Positions 1-9,441 of a stretch of DNA of 19,251 nucleotides are shown here, in pieces. The DNA lies in contig BNVB01000048.1 of assembly GCA_025997795.1 (NCBI GenBank), positions 1 through 19,251 of the forward strand, read 5' to 3'. Each line of letters opens with the position of its first letter. Position 1 is the stretch's first letter. The stretch is from Spirochaetia bacterium (GTDB lineage Bacteria; Spirochaetota; Spirochaetia; Treponematales; Breznakiellaceae). The notes under the pieces are model-generated. The model saw only the letters and a list, made by a program, of their open reading frames with translations, searched no databases and had not been told where the DNA came from. Both the position numbers and the translations under genes were made by a program.

Positions 1-311
1 CCAAGGATGAGGCCGATTTCCCCCTCGCCGGAATCAACGGTTTGGCCCTGAACAAGGCGGCTGTAGGTTTCGGCGCCCAGACGGCCGATAAGTTTCCTTG
101 CCTGGCTCTCTAACTGTTTGATCTCCAGGGTTAGAACCCCTTTTTCGCCCAATTCCTGGACTTTTGCCCCTGCTTTGACGGCAAATTCGCCGGCCGCTTC
201 CAGGCCTTTGGCGCTCCAGTCCTGGGCTTTTTCCCCTGCCCTGGCGGCCAAATCCCTGGAAACCGCCAGGCCCTGGTCCAAAAGTTCCTTTAATGTATCG
301 CTAAATCCCAT
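1..311 (-). CDS. Small helical hypothetical protein, C-terminus cut by window edge
   Basis: I do not recognise this protein. About 103 residues are visible before the frame leaves the left edge with no stop. The ATG at 311 follows a good ribosome-binding site (AAAGGGGG, ending about 5 bases upstream). There is no signal peptide or membrane segment. Residues 1-60 are rich in Ala, Lys and Glu with a heptad-like pattern (for example VKAGAKVQELGEKG), so an amphipathic helix or coiled coil is likely. A second helical stretch follows (EIKQLESQARKLIGRLG). It lies 33 bp downstream of the phosphatase stop on the same strand, so it is probably the next gene of that operon. A cytoplasmic partner or chaperone-like role is possible but would be a guess. 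Confidence 0.75.
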   Translation of the reverse strand, partial: MGFSDTLKELLDQGLAVSRDLAARAGEKAQDWSAKGLEAAGEFAVKAGAKVQELGEKGVLTLEIKQLESQARKLIGRLGAETYSRLVQGQTVDSGEGEIGLIL

Positions 312-325
312 AATTCCCCCTTTGG

Positions 326-349
326 AATAACAAGCAACGGGTTGTTATT
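326..349 (-). repeat. Intercistronic inverted repeat (8-bp arms, 8-nt loop)
   Basis: AATAACAA and TTGTTATT form perfect arms at 326-333 and 342-349. They overlap the phosphatase stop codon and precede the small downstream gene. The stem is A+T-rich and no U-tract follows, so it is not a convincing terminator. It could be a processing or mRNA-stability hairpin between the two genes. Confidence 0.4.
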
Positions 350-3300
350 TCCGGTTAATGCCCAGAATGGTCAGATCGTCGTACTGATCGTCCTCTTTTA
401 CATGAGTATAGTACATATATGCGTCATTTCCGGGGTTTTCCCTGGTGTCGTAACAGTATTCCCGGTACTGGCGGAAATGTTTGCGTAAAAATTCATCAAC
501 TTTTTTATCTACCAGAACCCGGGAATCTTCATTGGCCCGGGGATCCTTATACATACGGAACATCTTTTCTACCGACACCATTGCCATGATTACTTCTTCT
601 ACCCGGCCTTCGCAGCTGGTAAAGTCAAATTTAAGGTCGTGGTTTTCTCCTTCGGGATTGTGGTACTTGTGGAGGGTGTAGATTTCTTTATTCATCACGG
701 CATTGATGATTGCCTCTACCCGTTCGGGGGTCATTTCTTCGTCCCCCTGACCCACGGTATGGGTGGCGTGGGGGGTATCCGTTTCGCCCTCTTCACAGAG
801 GATTTCGGCAAATTCGGCATTGCGGAACCGCCGTTTGGCTTCCTCAATACCGTCTGTATAGAGGAAGAGAATATCGCCATGGTCGAGGGTGAGGGTTTGA
901 ACCACATAACCGCCCTTGGATTCTACGAGGAAGTTGGGCAGTACCCCGGTGGCGGGGGTTTCTTTAAGGGTGACGGTTTTTATTGCTCCCTCCGAAGCAT
1001 CGTACCAGTGGACGATATTATCCCCGGCGTTGCAGAACCGGGCCAGGCCGGTTTGGGAATCAAAGAGGCAGAGGGTAAAGGCGGCAAACCGGCCTTTGAA
1101 ACCCAGGGTTTCAAGGAAGTCGTTAATCTGGTATACCAGATCTTCTATCTGGAAGCTCTTTTCACTGGGTTTCCAGCGGCGGAAAAAGCTTATAAACATG
1201 GTGGCTACCTGGATCATGATGAGCGCAGCGGGGATACCTTTACCGGCCACATCGCACTTGATGATTGCAAAGTAACGGCCGTCCAGATCCTGGTAATCAA
1301 AGTAGTCCCCGGATACACCCTTGGCCCCTTCATAGTAACCAAAAAACTGGACATTTTTGGTGTCCTTAAAACCGCTTGTTAGTTTGTTTCCTTCCCGGTT
1401 TAGTTCCAGGGGGATAAATTTTTTCTGGATTTCCTTACCAAGCGAAAGGTCCGATGCCGCTGCGGCGGCCTTTACCAGGCCGTGGGTCATGTCGTTGATT
1501 GTATTCCCAAGGACGGCAATTTCGTCCTTGCTTTTTATTTCAATGTCTACCCCTTCCAGTTTTGTTTTGTCCTCCGTATCCCGGATCCGTTCCACATGGC
1601 TTACCAGGCGGATAATGGGCCGGACGATAAGCGAGGAAAGTACCAGGGCGGCGACGGTTCCCATGGCAATGGCCGCAAGGGCGATAAGGGCGATAACCCG
1701 GAGTATGCTCCACCGGGCGGCCTCTATCTGGCGGACGATGGATTCGATGGATACTTCCAGCCGGACTATGCCGCGGTAGTACACATCATCGGCGGTCTGG
1801 CGGTAGAGGATGGGCTTAAAGAAGATATAGTTTTCTGCGGTATTTTCCGCCAGGGCATTGGTGGAAAATACCGGTTCGGAACCAATTTCCCGGCCAATAT
1901 GGGAAAGGGAGTCGTTGATCCGGTTCTGCAAAGACTGGGTAGTATCGGCAATTTCTTCAATTCTTCGCAGGTCCTCTGCTGAAGGAGAAGGACGTTCAAG
2001 CAGATCCGACGCTTCCCGGTTTAACCTGGAAAGGGTGGAAGAAAGTTCGCCAATTTCTTCCCGGGCACGGCTGTTCATTTCTTCTTCAATGCTGGATTGG
2101 CGGGAGCTTAAACTGTCGCTAAGCCGGGAACGGCCCAGTTCCAGTTCGCCGGTATTGATCTTGGTAAGGATGCCCCTATCGTTGGTAGCCATAATATAGT
2201 CGGAAAAGATCGTCTCTTCCAGACCATATCCGGTGATCGTTACATAGTGAGCTTCGGGAATAACCCCCGACTGCGAGGGGAGGTAACCCAGTTCCAGGTA
2301 GTTGTTGGCGGGCATATAGGGTTTTGCCCCGGTGACGATTCCTTCCAGCAATACCGCCGCCCGGTCATAGAGGCCCTGGAGCAGGGTCGATTCCTGGGTA
2401 CGGCCCATCATAATATAGAGGGGGCTGGAGATCATTATTACCACGAGGATCACCAGGCCTATGGTGAACGAAGCCATTTTAAGACGCAGTCCCCCGCCTT
2501 TCCGTTTAATTCTGATCATCCGTTTTTTCTTTTCCGATGGCATAATATCTCCTGTGATAAGGGCAATGGTTTCCAGCCGTATCGCCGCACTTTCGGCCGC
2601 CACATTGCTGATACCCCTGACCGAGGCAAAAAATCCCAGTATGCAGAATACCAGAATTGCCGCCAGGATAAGGAGGCTTGGATCGATGTAGAAACGCCTT
2701 CCCTCTCTAAGGGCCCAGGAAGGCTGCCAGATCTGGCCATAATCGCCAAACTTGACGGTGCCGGTCCGGTCTATGGTAATGATAGGGGGTGAAATATACA
2801 TTCCCCGGCGGGGATGTTCCAGGAGGATCCGGTAGAGACCGCTGGGTACTTCGCCTATCTGGATACCGCCGATTTCCCGGTCAGAGAAAATTCTGTAATC
2901 CCCGTCGCTTAGCCGGTATTCCCGGTCGTAGGGTTCCTGACCGTCTTTGTCCAGAATTACCCGGCTTATGGTACCCCCTTCGGCAAAACCCCGGCCCAGG
3001 ATCCACATGACCATGGACCCTTCTTCGTCCTGCCGGGCATCGGCATGGGTTACGCTGGTATAGGCAATATACTTGTTGGTCTTAAAGAAGTGCCGGGCGG
3101 GGGTACCAATGTTGCCTACTTCGTCTATGGCGGAAACGGTAAAGACCCAAAGGCCGTTATCCTGGTTGGTAAAAGCAGCCATGGTTCCCGGCCCCAAAAT
3201 GGTTCTGGGGGGCTGGGCAAGGGTTTCGCCAAAACGAACCAGCGCCGCCCGGTTAAGGGTTTCGCCGCTTTCTTCCAGAAGCGAAGCGGGGCCTAGGTAT

Positions 3301-4985
3301 TCCAGGTTCCAGGTATACCCCACCACATCGGAGGCGGGGGGAGTATTCCAGCGGATGGAAAAGGTATTGGAAATAAGGTAACCGGTTTCATCCGTTTCGG
3401 GAAGGATAATTTGAGCCGCCGGGGGCGGAGTGGTATCCCGGATAAAGGTAATCCGCACCGGATCGGACCATACATCGTTGTAGTCCTGGGCAATTATGGA
3501 AAAATACCAGGTACCATCGGTGGGGGCGTTTTGTTCCAGAGCGGCCATGGGAGCGGCGCTCATGATTTCCCGGGATGGTTCTACATCGGCGGATTTGCTC
3601 CAGGACCAGGAATACCCCCGTATGCTTACCGCCCGGGGGGGATCCCAGCCGATAAGTGCCTGGCTGCTCCGGGTACGCCTGCCGGGGGTAAAGTTCCGGG
3701 CCAAAAGCCGGGGCTGGACCACGCTTAGATCCGGCGTAAGGGAGTAGATACGGTTCTGGGTCCCACTGGATCCCGGGGTCCCCCGGGTGCTTTGCCAGAA
3801 TACCGCCAGGTTTTCTCCTACCAAAACAGGCCGGCCAAAGGTTCCTTCCCCGCCGGCGCCCCGGGAAATGTCCACTGCGGGGTTCCATACGCCATTACCG
3901 CCGCCGCCGGCATTATTCAGCACAGCAAGCATGATCCGGTTGGCGCCCTGGCTGTTGTCAAACCAAATTACCGAAGTGCTTCCCTTTATCTCCACCGCCA
4001 CCGGATTGTTACAGTACGCATCATCATAATTTATTTTATAGGGAGTATCGGCGATGCTGCCGTTTTCGTTCAAAAAGGCGCCATAAATCTGGGGGGCCCT
4101 GCTGCCGCGGCGCCGTTCCCAAACGATAAAGAGTTTTCCCTGCTGAACCGACAGATGGGCCCGCTGGTTATCCATTTGATCCGGAAGCACATCGGGAAAA
4201 ACCGGATCCCTGAATCCGCCGCCGGTAATCCGTACCGAGTTGGACCAGGTTCTGCCGTTATCGGCGGAGGATTTGAAAAAAAGCTGGAAGGTTAAATCGG
4301 CCCCGCTTATTTGGGACTGGTACACCACATATTCCCGGCCGTTAAGACTGACATGGGAGGGTAAAAAATTGATAAGCCTGCCTGATTCGGTTACAAAGGG
4401 CTGGAAAGGGGACCAGTTTACACCGTCATCTGAACGGGAATAGAAGATAGAAAGGCTTTCTGTTTGGGCGGCGCCCCGGGTAACAAAGAGCAGATAACCG
4501 CCGCCGGAACGGGTAAAAATCCGGGGGGCTACGGAACTTTCGGAACCCATTTCCAGGCGCTGCCGTTCAAAGGAGGCCCCCAGATCGGAGGATACCAGAA
4601 TTTCCGTTTCCATGGCGGATACGGCGGCGGCAATAAGGATTCTGCCCCGGTCATCCAGGGCCACACTAAGGATAGACGGCTCTACCCCGGAAGCAGCATA
4701 AGAATAGGCATAGGAAGCAATCCGTTCCCGGGTAATCCAGTTTCCCCGGCCCTGTTTAACCGCCATGCTGACGCTGATCTGCCCGCCGCCTTCGCCGGGG
4801 GTAGTTTCCTGCCAGACAACAACGGAAAGGTTTCCCCGGTAGGCAGAGACGGGAAAACTGCCCGCCCGCTGCGAAAAAACTTCCGGTTCCCCCCAATAAT
4901 AATCCTGGGCGCCGGAAGCGGCGGGGACAAGGATTCCCAGCATAAAAAGAAAAAGTACAGCCAGGCCGGGGTGGAATTTTTTCAC
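345..4985 (-). CDS. Membrane sensor PP2C/SpoIIE-type serine phosphatase with sialidase-like periplasmic domain and HAMP
   Basis: A 1546-residue protein. Residues 1-26 are a signal peptide. Residues 30-450 form an extracytoplasmic beta-propeller-like domain with three Asp-box-like motifs (SSDLGASF near 133, SRSDDGVNW near 185, SSADNGRTW near 240). Two fibronectin-III-like segments follow (about 450-640). Membrane segments lie near 768-790, 836-862 and 1091-1118, with a coiled-coil second external loop between the last two. A HAMP domain follows (about 1120-1175), then a SpoIIE/RsbU-type PP2C domain (about 1200-1546). The metal-binding acidic residues are kept: GDYFDY, DVAGKG, TDGIEEA and the terminal DDLTILGI. 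The family dephosphorylates anti-sigma-factor antagonists in partner-switching pathways. Oddly, about 150 residues separate TDGIEEA from DDLT, far more than usual. The start is GTG, overlapping the upstream stop (TAGTG), so translation is probably coupled. The phosphatase call is firm; the ligand and target are unknown. Confidence 0.9.
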   Translation of the reverse strand: MKKFHPGLAVLFLFMLGILVPAASGAQDYYWGEPEVFSQRAGSFPVSAYRGNLSVVVWQETTPGEGGGQISVSMAVKQGRGNWITRERIASYAYSYAASGVEPSILSVALDDRGRILIAAAVSAMETEILVSSDLGASFERQRLEMGSESSVAPRIFTRSGGGYLLFVTRGAAQTESLSIFYSRSDDGVNWSPFQPFVTESGRLINFLPSHVSLNGREYVVYQSQISGADLTFQLFFKSSADNGRTWSNSVRITGGGFRDPVFPDVLPDQMDNQRAHLSVQQGKLFIVWERRRGSRAPQIYGAFLNENGSIADTPYKINYDDAYCNNPVAVEIKGSTSVIWFDNSQGANRIMLAVLNNAGGGGNGVWNPAVDISRGAGGEGTFGRPVLVGENLAVFWQSTRGTPGSSGTQNRIYSLTPDLSVVQPRLLARNFTPGRRTRSSQALIGWDPPRAVSIRGYSWSWSKSADVEPSREIMSAAPMAALEQNAPTDGTWYFSIIAQDYNDVWSDPVRITFIRDTTPPPAAQIILPETDETGYLISNTFSIRWNTPPASDVVGYTWNLEYLGPASLLEESGETLNRAALVRFGETLAQPPRTILGPGTMAAFTNQDNGLWVFTVSAIDEVGNIGTPARHFFKTNKYIAYTSVTHADARQDEEGSMVMWILGRGFAEGGTISRVILDKDGQEPYDREYRLSDGDYRIFSDREIGGIQIGEVPSGLYRILLEHPRRGMYISPPIITIDRTGTVKFGDYGQIWQPSWALREGRRFYIDPSLLILAAILVFCILGFFASVRGISNVAAESAAIRLETIALITGDIMPSEKKKRMIRIKRKGGGLRLKMASFTIGLVILVVIMISSPLYIMMGRTQESTLLQGLYDRAAVLLEGIVTGAKPYMPANNYLELGYLPSQSGVIPEAHYVTITGYGLEETIFSDYIMATNDRGILTKINTGELELGRSRLSDSLSSRQSSIEEEMNSRAREEIGELSSTLSRLNREASDLLERPSPSAEDLRRIEEIADTTQSLQNRINDSLSHIGREIGSEPVFSTNALAENTAENYIFFKPILYRQTADDVYYRGIVRLEVSIESIVRQIEAARWSILRVIALIALAAIAMGTVAALVLSSLIVRPIIRLVSHVERIRDTEDKTKLEGVDIEIKSKDEIAVLGNTINDMTHGLVKAAAAASDLSLGKEIQKKFIPLELNREGNKLTSGFKDTKNVQFFGYYEGAKGVSGDYFDYQDLDGRYFAIIKCDVAGKGIPAALIMIQVATMFISFFRRWKPSEKSFQIEDLVYQINDFLETLGFKGRFAAFTLCLFDSQTGLARFCNAGDNIVHWYDASEGAIKTVTLKETPATGVLPNFLVESKGGYVVQTLTLDHGDILFLYTDGIEEAKRRFRNAEFAEILCEEGETDTPHATHTVGQGDEEMTPERVEAIINAVMNKEIYTLHKYHNPEGENHDLKFDFTSCEGRVEEVIMAMVSVEKMFRMYKDPRANEDSRVLVDKKVDEFLRKHFRQYREYCYDTRENPGNDAYMYYTHVKEDDQYDDLTILGINRK

Positions 4986-7900
4986 TATAAGGACCTTGCC
5001 CGCTGTTCAAGAACAACCATTTTTTGCACATAGCGGTAGTCCGGATTCCGGGCATATATCTGGTTGATAAGCGCCAGGGCCCTGACGCCGTTCCCCTGCT
5101 GGACTGCCGTTAAGGCCTGCTGGTAAAGCCGTTCGGCTTCGATATCAAGGGTAAGATTACCCCGGTAAACAACCCGGGCTACTTCGGTATAGAGGTTTTT
5201 TGCCTCCTGGTTATTGGAATCAAGATTCATTGCCCGTTCCAGATCGGTTCTGGCCGTACTCATTTGGCTCATATCTTTGGCATTTACCAGAGGCCGTACC
5301 CGGTTTACAATGGCCCGTGCTTCGGCTATGTCCTGGGCGGTGGGATCCGGCCGGCGGAGGCCCGCATTGATTTCCGCCTGGCGGATAAGCGGAGCCCAGT
5401 TGGTATACTGGGGATTAATGGCCCTAAGGTTACGAAGGTCGTTTAAGGCCTCGATACGGACCGTACCGCTCCCGGTTTCGTTCCGGCGGATGGCGCTGCG
5501 GTACTTTTCCTCAAAGGATGCGGCAAAGGCCGATTGATCTATTTCCCGTTCAATCTGCAGCGCCAATACTCCTGCTTCTTCATTCAAGGGGTAAACCAGT
5601 TTAACCTTTTCAACATTTTTCTGTGCTGTCGTAAGCCAGCGTTTTCCTTCTACCTCGGAAGAAGTCATAAAACGCCGGCCTTCTTCATAGTTCTTCCGGG
5701 CTTCGCTTAGAAGCTGGCTCATTTCTGTATAGAGGGGAGCGGTGGCCGGAATGGAACGGCTGGAACGGGCGCCGGCTTCTATCATGGCCGCCCAGGTTAC
5801 CAGTTCCGAATGGGGATTGGGCTGGGTTAGTTTCCAAATATTTTGGGCCTGGGTAATAAGCCCTTCCGCCCGGTCAAATTCGCTGCCATAGTAGGCATCC
5901 CGGATCTGATTAAGGAGCGCCGCTACCCGTATCAATACATCTTCGTTAAGGCGGGAGGTGATCCGTTCATCCAACAGCCTGACCTGTGCATTCTTGTTCC
6001 AGGTTTCTTCGTCGTCTTCCCGTTCTGTTGACTGGAAATAGGCATCTGCTGCCTGGCCCACCCGGTTCCGGGCAACGGTAAAGTCGTCCCGGGCCAGCGC
6101 CGCTTCGGCTTCTGCATAATACCGATCCCCGTCCTGACGGAGCCTTTGGGCATCCTGCGCCAGGGAAGCGGCGCTGGCTGCCAATCCCTGCCGTTGCAGG
6201 CTGGCAGCTTCCAGCCGGGATTGCATTGCCTGGGTTTCTGAGCGCAGGGAAGAAACCCGGCTGTTACCGGCAATTTCCGGCGGTTCCTGGGCATACTGGC
6301 CCAAAAGCGCTTCCAGGTTCTGCTGATCCGCCGTAAGGGAAGCTTCCAGGCGGCTAAAAATGACCCCCGCCCGGGTAGGATACCTGGCCAGGTAATTTTC
6401 CTTCTGGGCGCCCTGGAGCAGCTCCGCCCCCTGGCGGAATTCAGCTTCCCGGGCGGCGACACGGCTTTCCATTTGGGAATTGGCAATGGTATAGCGGTTA
6501 ACGGCGGAATTGCCTTCCTGCTGGGTTATGCTGCCGATGAGGGTTCTGGCGGCAGCGCTGATTCCGTTGATATATTCCTCTGCCCCCGAAGCGGGATACT
6601 GGCTTTCCATATCCTGGAAGCCGGCTGTTTCCTGCTGAATGGTTTCTGACAGGGTCTGGGCTTCTTCCCTAAGCTGGCGGAGGGTAACGGTAAAAGCCTG
6701 TTCCATCTGCATAAGTTCACCGGCATCTCCCCCTTCCCGCCAGAGGGCCAGGGTATCCCGGGACTGAACGGCATTAAAGCGGATTCCCAGCTGACTTAGG
6801 GTAGTCCAGTAGGGGGATGTGGCGGAAAGAGCCCGGAATTTAAGGTAATTTGCCTCTTCGCCGGCGGCAACAATCTGGTTAAAGAGTATGGGTTTACCCG
6901 TTCCCTTGTCGTAACGGTTCCAGCGCAGTTCCAAATCCAGCGGAAATTCCGCATAGGCGCCCATAAGTTCCGCCCGTCTGCCTGCGGCATTGTATTCCCG
7001 CCGGGAGGCATCGTTGGCGGCGGCTATGTATACCGACCGGGACTTGGTATCCAGGAGATTCCGGGCCCGGGGTATTTCCCGGTTCCAGGCAACATCAAAG
7101 CTGCCCAACATTCCGCTTTTGGTATCCCCCGGATGGCCTTCCAAAAGGCGGACCGCAAAGGCCAGGAAATTCCGGTCTCCTCCCTGGGGGTTGTTCTGCC
7201 GCAGGGTTGCCAGTTCTTCCCGAAAGGCCATATCGGTACCGGTATAAATATCCCGCAGACCGGTAAAACGGTCCATTTCCGCCCCCAGGCGGTTATAGGC
7301 GGTCCGGTACGCGTTCAGGTTTTGGGGGGAAGCTTCCTGGTTCGAGAGGTTTTCCAAATCATCTACGGCATTCCTTAGGGCAGTGGCGGAATTATTAACG
7401 GCATTTACATTGCTTAAGAGGTCGTTAATTCCCTGGCGGACCCGGTTTTCCATGGCCGCCCCAAAACCGGATCTAAAAAATTCATCCTGATAAATGGTAA
7501 GTCCCCGGGCGTATACCCGGAGGGCTTCGGCATATTGGCCCTGGTCCACCAGTTCCTGCCCCTGGTTCATGATCCGTTCCAGTTCCCGCTGATTTTCCTT
7601 AAAGAGGGCCATTTCCTGGATTCGCTTGATAATGTCCTGGGTTTCGGCGATACGTTCCGGATCCAGATCCCTAAGGCGGTTGGTCATTTCCAGGACCAGC
7701 CTGTTATTGGGTTCCGGTTTTTCCATTTCAAGAACCAGGTCGCCAACGATTTTGTTATACTCGTTTCTGGCCTGGGTTATCCTGCGGATCCGCCGCTGGG
7801 CCTGGTCAAAATTATCGGGGTTATTCTGCATATAGGGGACAAGCAGGTTCATGGCCTGGGTATAACGTTTTTGGTCAATGAGGGCGTCGGCCTGGGACAA

Positions 7901-8041
7901 AACATCCTCCTGCCTTTCCTGGCCAAAAAGCGCCGGGACAAGCACAAAGAGCATGAGGATAACTACTGTCCGGCGGAGAGCGTGCCCCGGACTAGACGGC
8001 CGGAACCGGTTCCGCCGTTTAGGGCGGGTTTGCCACATCAA
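4985..8041 (-). CDS. Large exported TPR-like/coiled-coil repeat protein
   Basis: About 1018 residues. The N-terminus has a basic region and a hydrophobic core (RRTVVILMLFVLVPALFGQ), so a signal peptide is likely, with cleavage near residue 40. The rest is almost wholly alpha-helical. TPR-like hairpins can be seen near residues 50-90, 160-190, 640-670, 712-745 and 970-1002, the last one reading ALTAVQQGNGVRALALINQI. Long coiled-coil stretches lie between them. No catalytic motif is visible. It is probably a periplasmic or envelope scaffold. It starts the operon leading into the phosphatase and shares one base with that gene's GTG start, so the two may act together. The start is uncertain by one codon: TTG at 8041 or ATG at 8038. 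The AAGG ribosome-binding site sits about 7 or 10 bases upstream of these and does not decide between them. Confidence 0.85.
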   Translation of the reverse strand: MMWQTRPKRRNRFRPSSPGHALRRTVVILMLFVLVPALFGQERQEDVLSQADALIDQKRYTQAMNLLVPYMQNNPDNFDQAQRRIRRITQARNEYNKIVGDLVLEMEKPEPNNRLVLEMTNRLRDLDPERIAETQDIIKRIQEMALFKENQRELERIMNQGQELVDQGQYAEALRVYARGLTIYQDEFFRSGFGAAMENRVRQGINDLLSNVNAVNNSATALRNAVDDLENLSNQEASPQNLNAYRTAYNRLGAEMDRFTGLRDIYTGTDMAFREELATLRQNNPQGGDRNFLAFAVRLLEGHPGDTKSGMLGSFDVAWNREIPRARNLLDTKSRSVYIAAANDASRREYNAAGRRAELMGAYAEFPLDLELRWNRYDKGTGKPILFNQIVAAGEEANYLKFRALSATSPYWTTLSQLGIRFNAVQSRDTLALWREGGDAGELMQMEQAFTVTLRQLREEAQTLSETIQQETAGFQDMESQYPASGAEEYINGISAAARTLIGSITQQEGNSAVNRYTIANSQMESRVAAREAEFRQGAELLQGAQKENYLARYPTRAGVIFSRLEASLTADQQNLEALLGQYAQEPPEIAGNSRVSSLRSETQAMQSRLEAASLQRQGLAASAASLAQDAQRLRQDGDRYYAEAEAALARDDFTVARNRVGQAADAYFQSTEREDDEETWNKNAQVRLLDERITSRLNEDVLIRVAALLNQIRDAYYGSEFDRAEGLITQAQNIWKLTQPNPHSELVTWAAMIEAGARSSRSIPATAPLYTEMSQLLSEARKNYEEGRRFMTSSEVEGKRWLTTAQKNVEKVKLVYPLNEEAGVLALQIEREIDQSAFAASFEEKYRSAIRRNETGSGTVRIEALNDLRNLRAINPQYTNWAPLIRQAEINAGLRRPDPTAQDIAEARAIVNRVRPLVNAKDMSQMSTARTDLERAMNLDSNNQEAKNLYTEVARVVYRGNLTLDIEAERLYQQALTAVQQGNGVRALALINQIYARNPDYRYVQKMVVLEQRARSL

Positions 8042-8079
8042 TCGGTACCTTACTTAACTATCGGTTGACCAACACTATC

Positions 8080-8108
8080 ACTATACTAAATAATATGATA
8101 GGAAACAA
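8080..8108 (-). promoter_or_regulatory. Sigma70-like promoter for the TPR/phosphatase operon
   Basis: On the minus strand, TTGTTT (8103-8108) is followed after 17 bp by TATAGT (8080-8085). Transcription would start near 8073, about 32 bases before the first gene. The -35 box touches the palindrome at 8108-8122. Confidence 0.5.
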
Positions 8109-8122
8109 TCGGATTATCCGAT
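8108..8122. promoter_or_regulatory. Perfect palindrome, candidate operator in divergent intergenic region
   Basis: ATCGGAT-T-ATCCGAT is a perfect 7-1-7 inverted repeat. It abuts the minus-strand -35 box and lies 14 bp upstream of the UPF0164 start codon, so a bound protein could affect both genes. The plus-strand promoter is unclear: the best -10-like boxes are TATGAT (8094-8099) and TATACT (8122-8127), and neither has a convincing -35. Confidence 0.4.
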
Positions 8123-8135
8123 ATACTATAAAGAG

Positions 8136-9425
8136 ATGAAGAACATACTGTGTGTACCATGTGCTGTTCTCCTCATTTTTGCTGCGGCAGCGCTGGGGGC
8201 TCTGGATATTGGTTCCGGGTTCTATGGTACCATTTCGGACTTGTACAAAACGGATGAAAACGCCGGTCTTACCGCTTTCCCCGTACTTAGGGTACCCATG
8301 GGAGGCCGGGCCGAGGGAATGGGTACGGCCTTTACCGCCGTGGCGGATGATCTTACCTTTATTGAGTGGAACCCCGCCGGTTCGTCCATGCTTACCAATA
8401 CTGAACTTGGGTTTTTTCACAATAACTGGATAGCAGATACCAAGGTGGAAGGTCTTGTATTTGCCTCGCGGCTTAACGATCTGGGTTATGCGGCCGCAGC
8501 CAAATGGCTCTATACCCCCTTTTCTGAATACAATATGTACGGGGACCGGGTTTCCAAGGGTTACTATTCGGAAGCGGTGGCCACGTTTAATGTGTCCTAC
8601 AATTTTCTGGCGGGGTACTATTTTTCCGGCGTTTCCCTGGGGGCAAGCCTTAAGGGAGCTTTCCGTTTTATGCCCGATTATACCGATGCCGATGACCGGG
8701 GTAATAATCAGGGTCAGCTTATTTCCGGATCCGGCAGGTCCCAATCGGCCATAATGGCTATGGTGGATCTGGGCGCCTTAACCCGGTTTAACCTGTTTAA
8801 GTTCTACAATGCCCGTGAAAAAAATGCCTCCGCCGCGCTGGTGATCCGCAACCTGGGACCAGCGGTTAAAGGGGATCCCCTGCCGTCATCAATAACCGCA
8901 GCTTTGTCGTACAAACCGATACGGCCCCTGACCCTGGCTTTTGATTTTACCATACCCGTTAATACACAGAAAATTTCCCTTTCAGAAAAACCCTATTGGG
9001 CGCTGGGAACCAATATTAACATTACCAAATTTCTTTCCATGCGGGCGGGTCTTTTGGGCCGTTCCGGAGGCTACCGGGTAACTATTGGCAGTGCGGTGGA
9101 CCTGGGAAAAGTTTCCCTGGATTTGAACTATTCCCTGGATCTGCTTACCCAGATTACCCCCCTTAACCGGGTAAGCCTGGGGGTACGGTTTAACCTTGGG
9201 GATCAGGGCCGGCAGGAAAAATCTGACCGGGTGGACAGCCTGTACCTCTCGGGCCTGGACGCTTACAAGGCCGGTAATACCGAAGATGCTAAACAGTACT
9301 GGACCGAAGCCCTCCGCCTTAACCCGCGCTTTGATCCTGCCAAAGAGGGCTTATTGCTTCTTACCGAATCATCCAATTTGGAGAGCCAGATTCTTAATCT
9401 GCAAAGCCTGGAAAACTGGGAATAG
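8136..9425 (+). CDS. UPF0164 family (PorV/FadL-like) outer-membrane-type protein with C-terminal TPR
   Basis: 429 residues. An N-terminal signal peptide (cleavage near residue 21) leads into the signature GGRAEGMGTAFTAVADD (56-72) and NPAGS (79-83), typical of PorV/UPF0164 proteins. Alternating, glycine-rich beta-strands up to about residue 350 fit a beta-barrel. UPF0164 is known mainly from treponemes, often as paralogues, with proposed transport or outer-membrane roles. Residues 366-408 (DSLYLSGLDAYKAGNTEDAKQYW and on) form one TPR-like hairpin after the barrel. That may be a periplasmic interaction module and would suit partnership with the divergent TPR protein. The ribosome-binding site (AAAGAG directly against the ATG) is poor, but the signal peptide begins exactly at this ATG. 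The gene ends 16 bp before the stop of the convergent GH57 gene. Confidence 0.88.
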   Translation: MKNILCVPCAVLLIFAAAALGALDIGSGFYGTISDLYKTDENAGLTAFPVLRVPMGGRAEGMGTAFTAVADDLTFIEWNPAGSSMLTNTELGFFHNNWIADTKVEGLVFASRLNDLGYAAAAKWLYTPFSEYNMYGDRVSKGYYSEAVATFNVSYNFLAGYYFSGVSLGASLKGAFRFMPDYTDADDRGNNQGQLISGSGRSQSAIMAMVDLGALTRFNLFKFYNAREKNASAALVIRNLGPAVKGDPLPSSITAALSYKPIRPLTLAFDFTIPVNTQKISLSEKPYWALGTNINITKFLSMRAGLLGRSGGYRVTIGSAVDLGKVSLDLNYSLDLLTQITPLNRVSLGVRFNLGDQGRQEKSDRVDSLYLSGLDAYKAGNTEDAKQYWTEALRLNPRFDPAKEGLLLLTESSNLESQILNLQSLENWE

Positions 9426-9441
9426 TTTACCGTACAGCTTG

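Noticed and set aside
639..1382. Long plus-strand frame opposite the phosphatase
   Set aside because: It lies antisense to the conserved PP2C domain, has no ribosome-binding site and no protein-like features.
8058..8744. Minus-strand frame opposite the UPF0164 gene
   Set aside because: It is antisense to a clear signal peptide and barrel, and its composition is that of a shadow frame.
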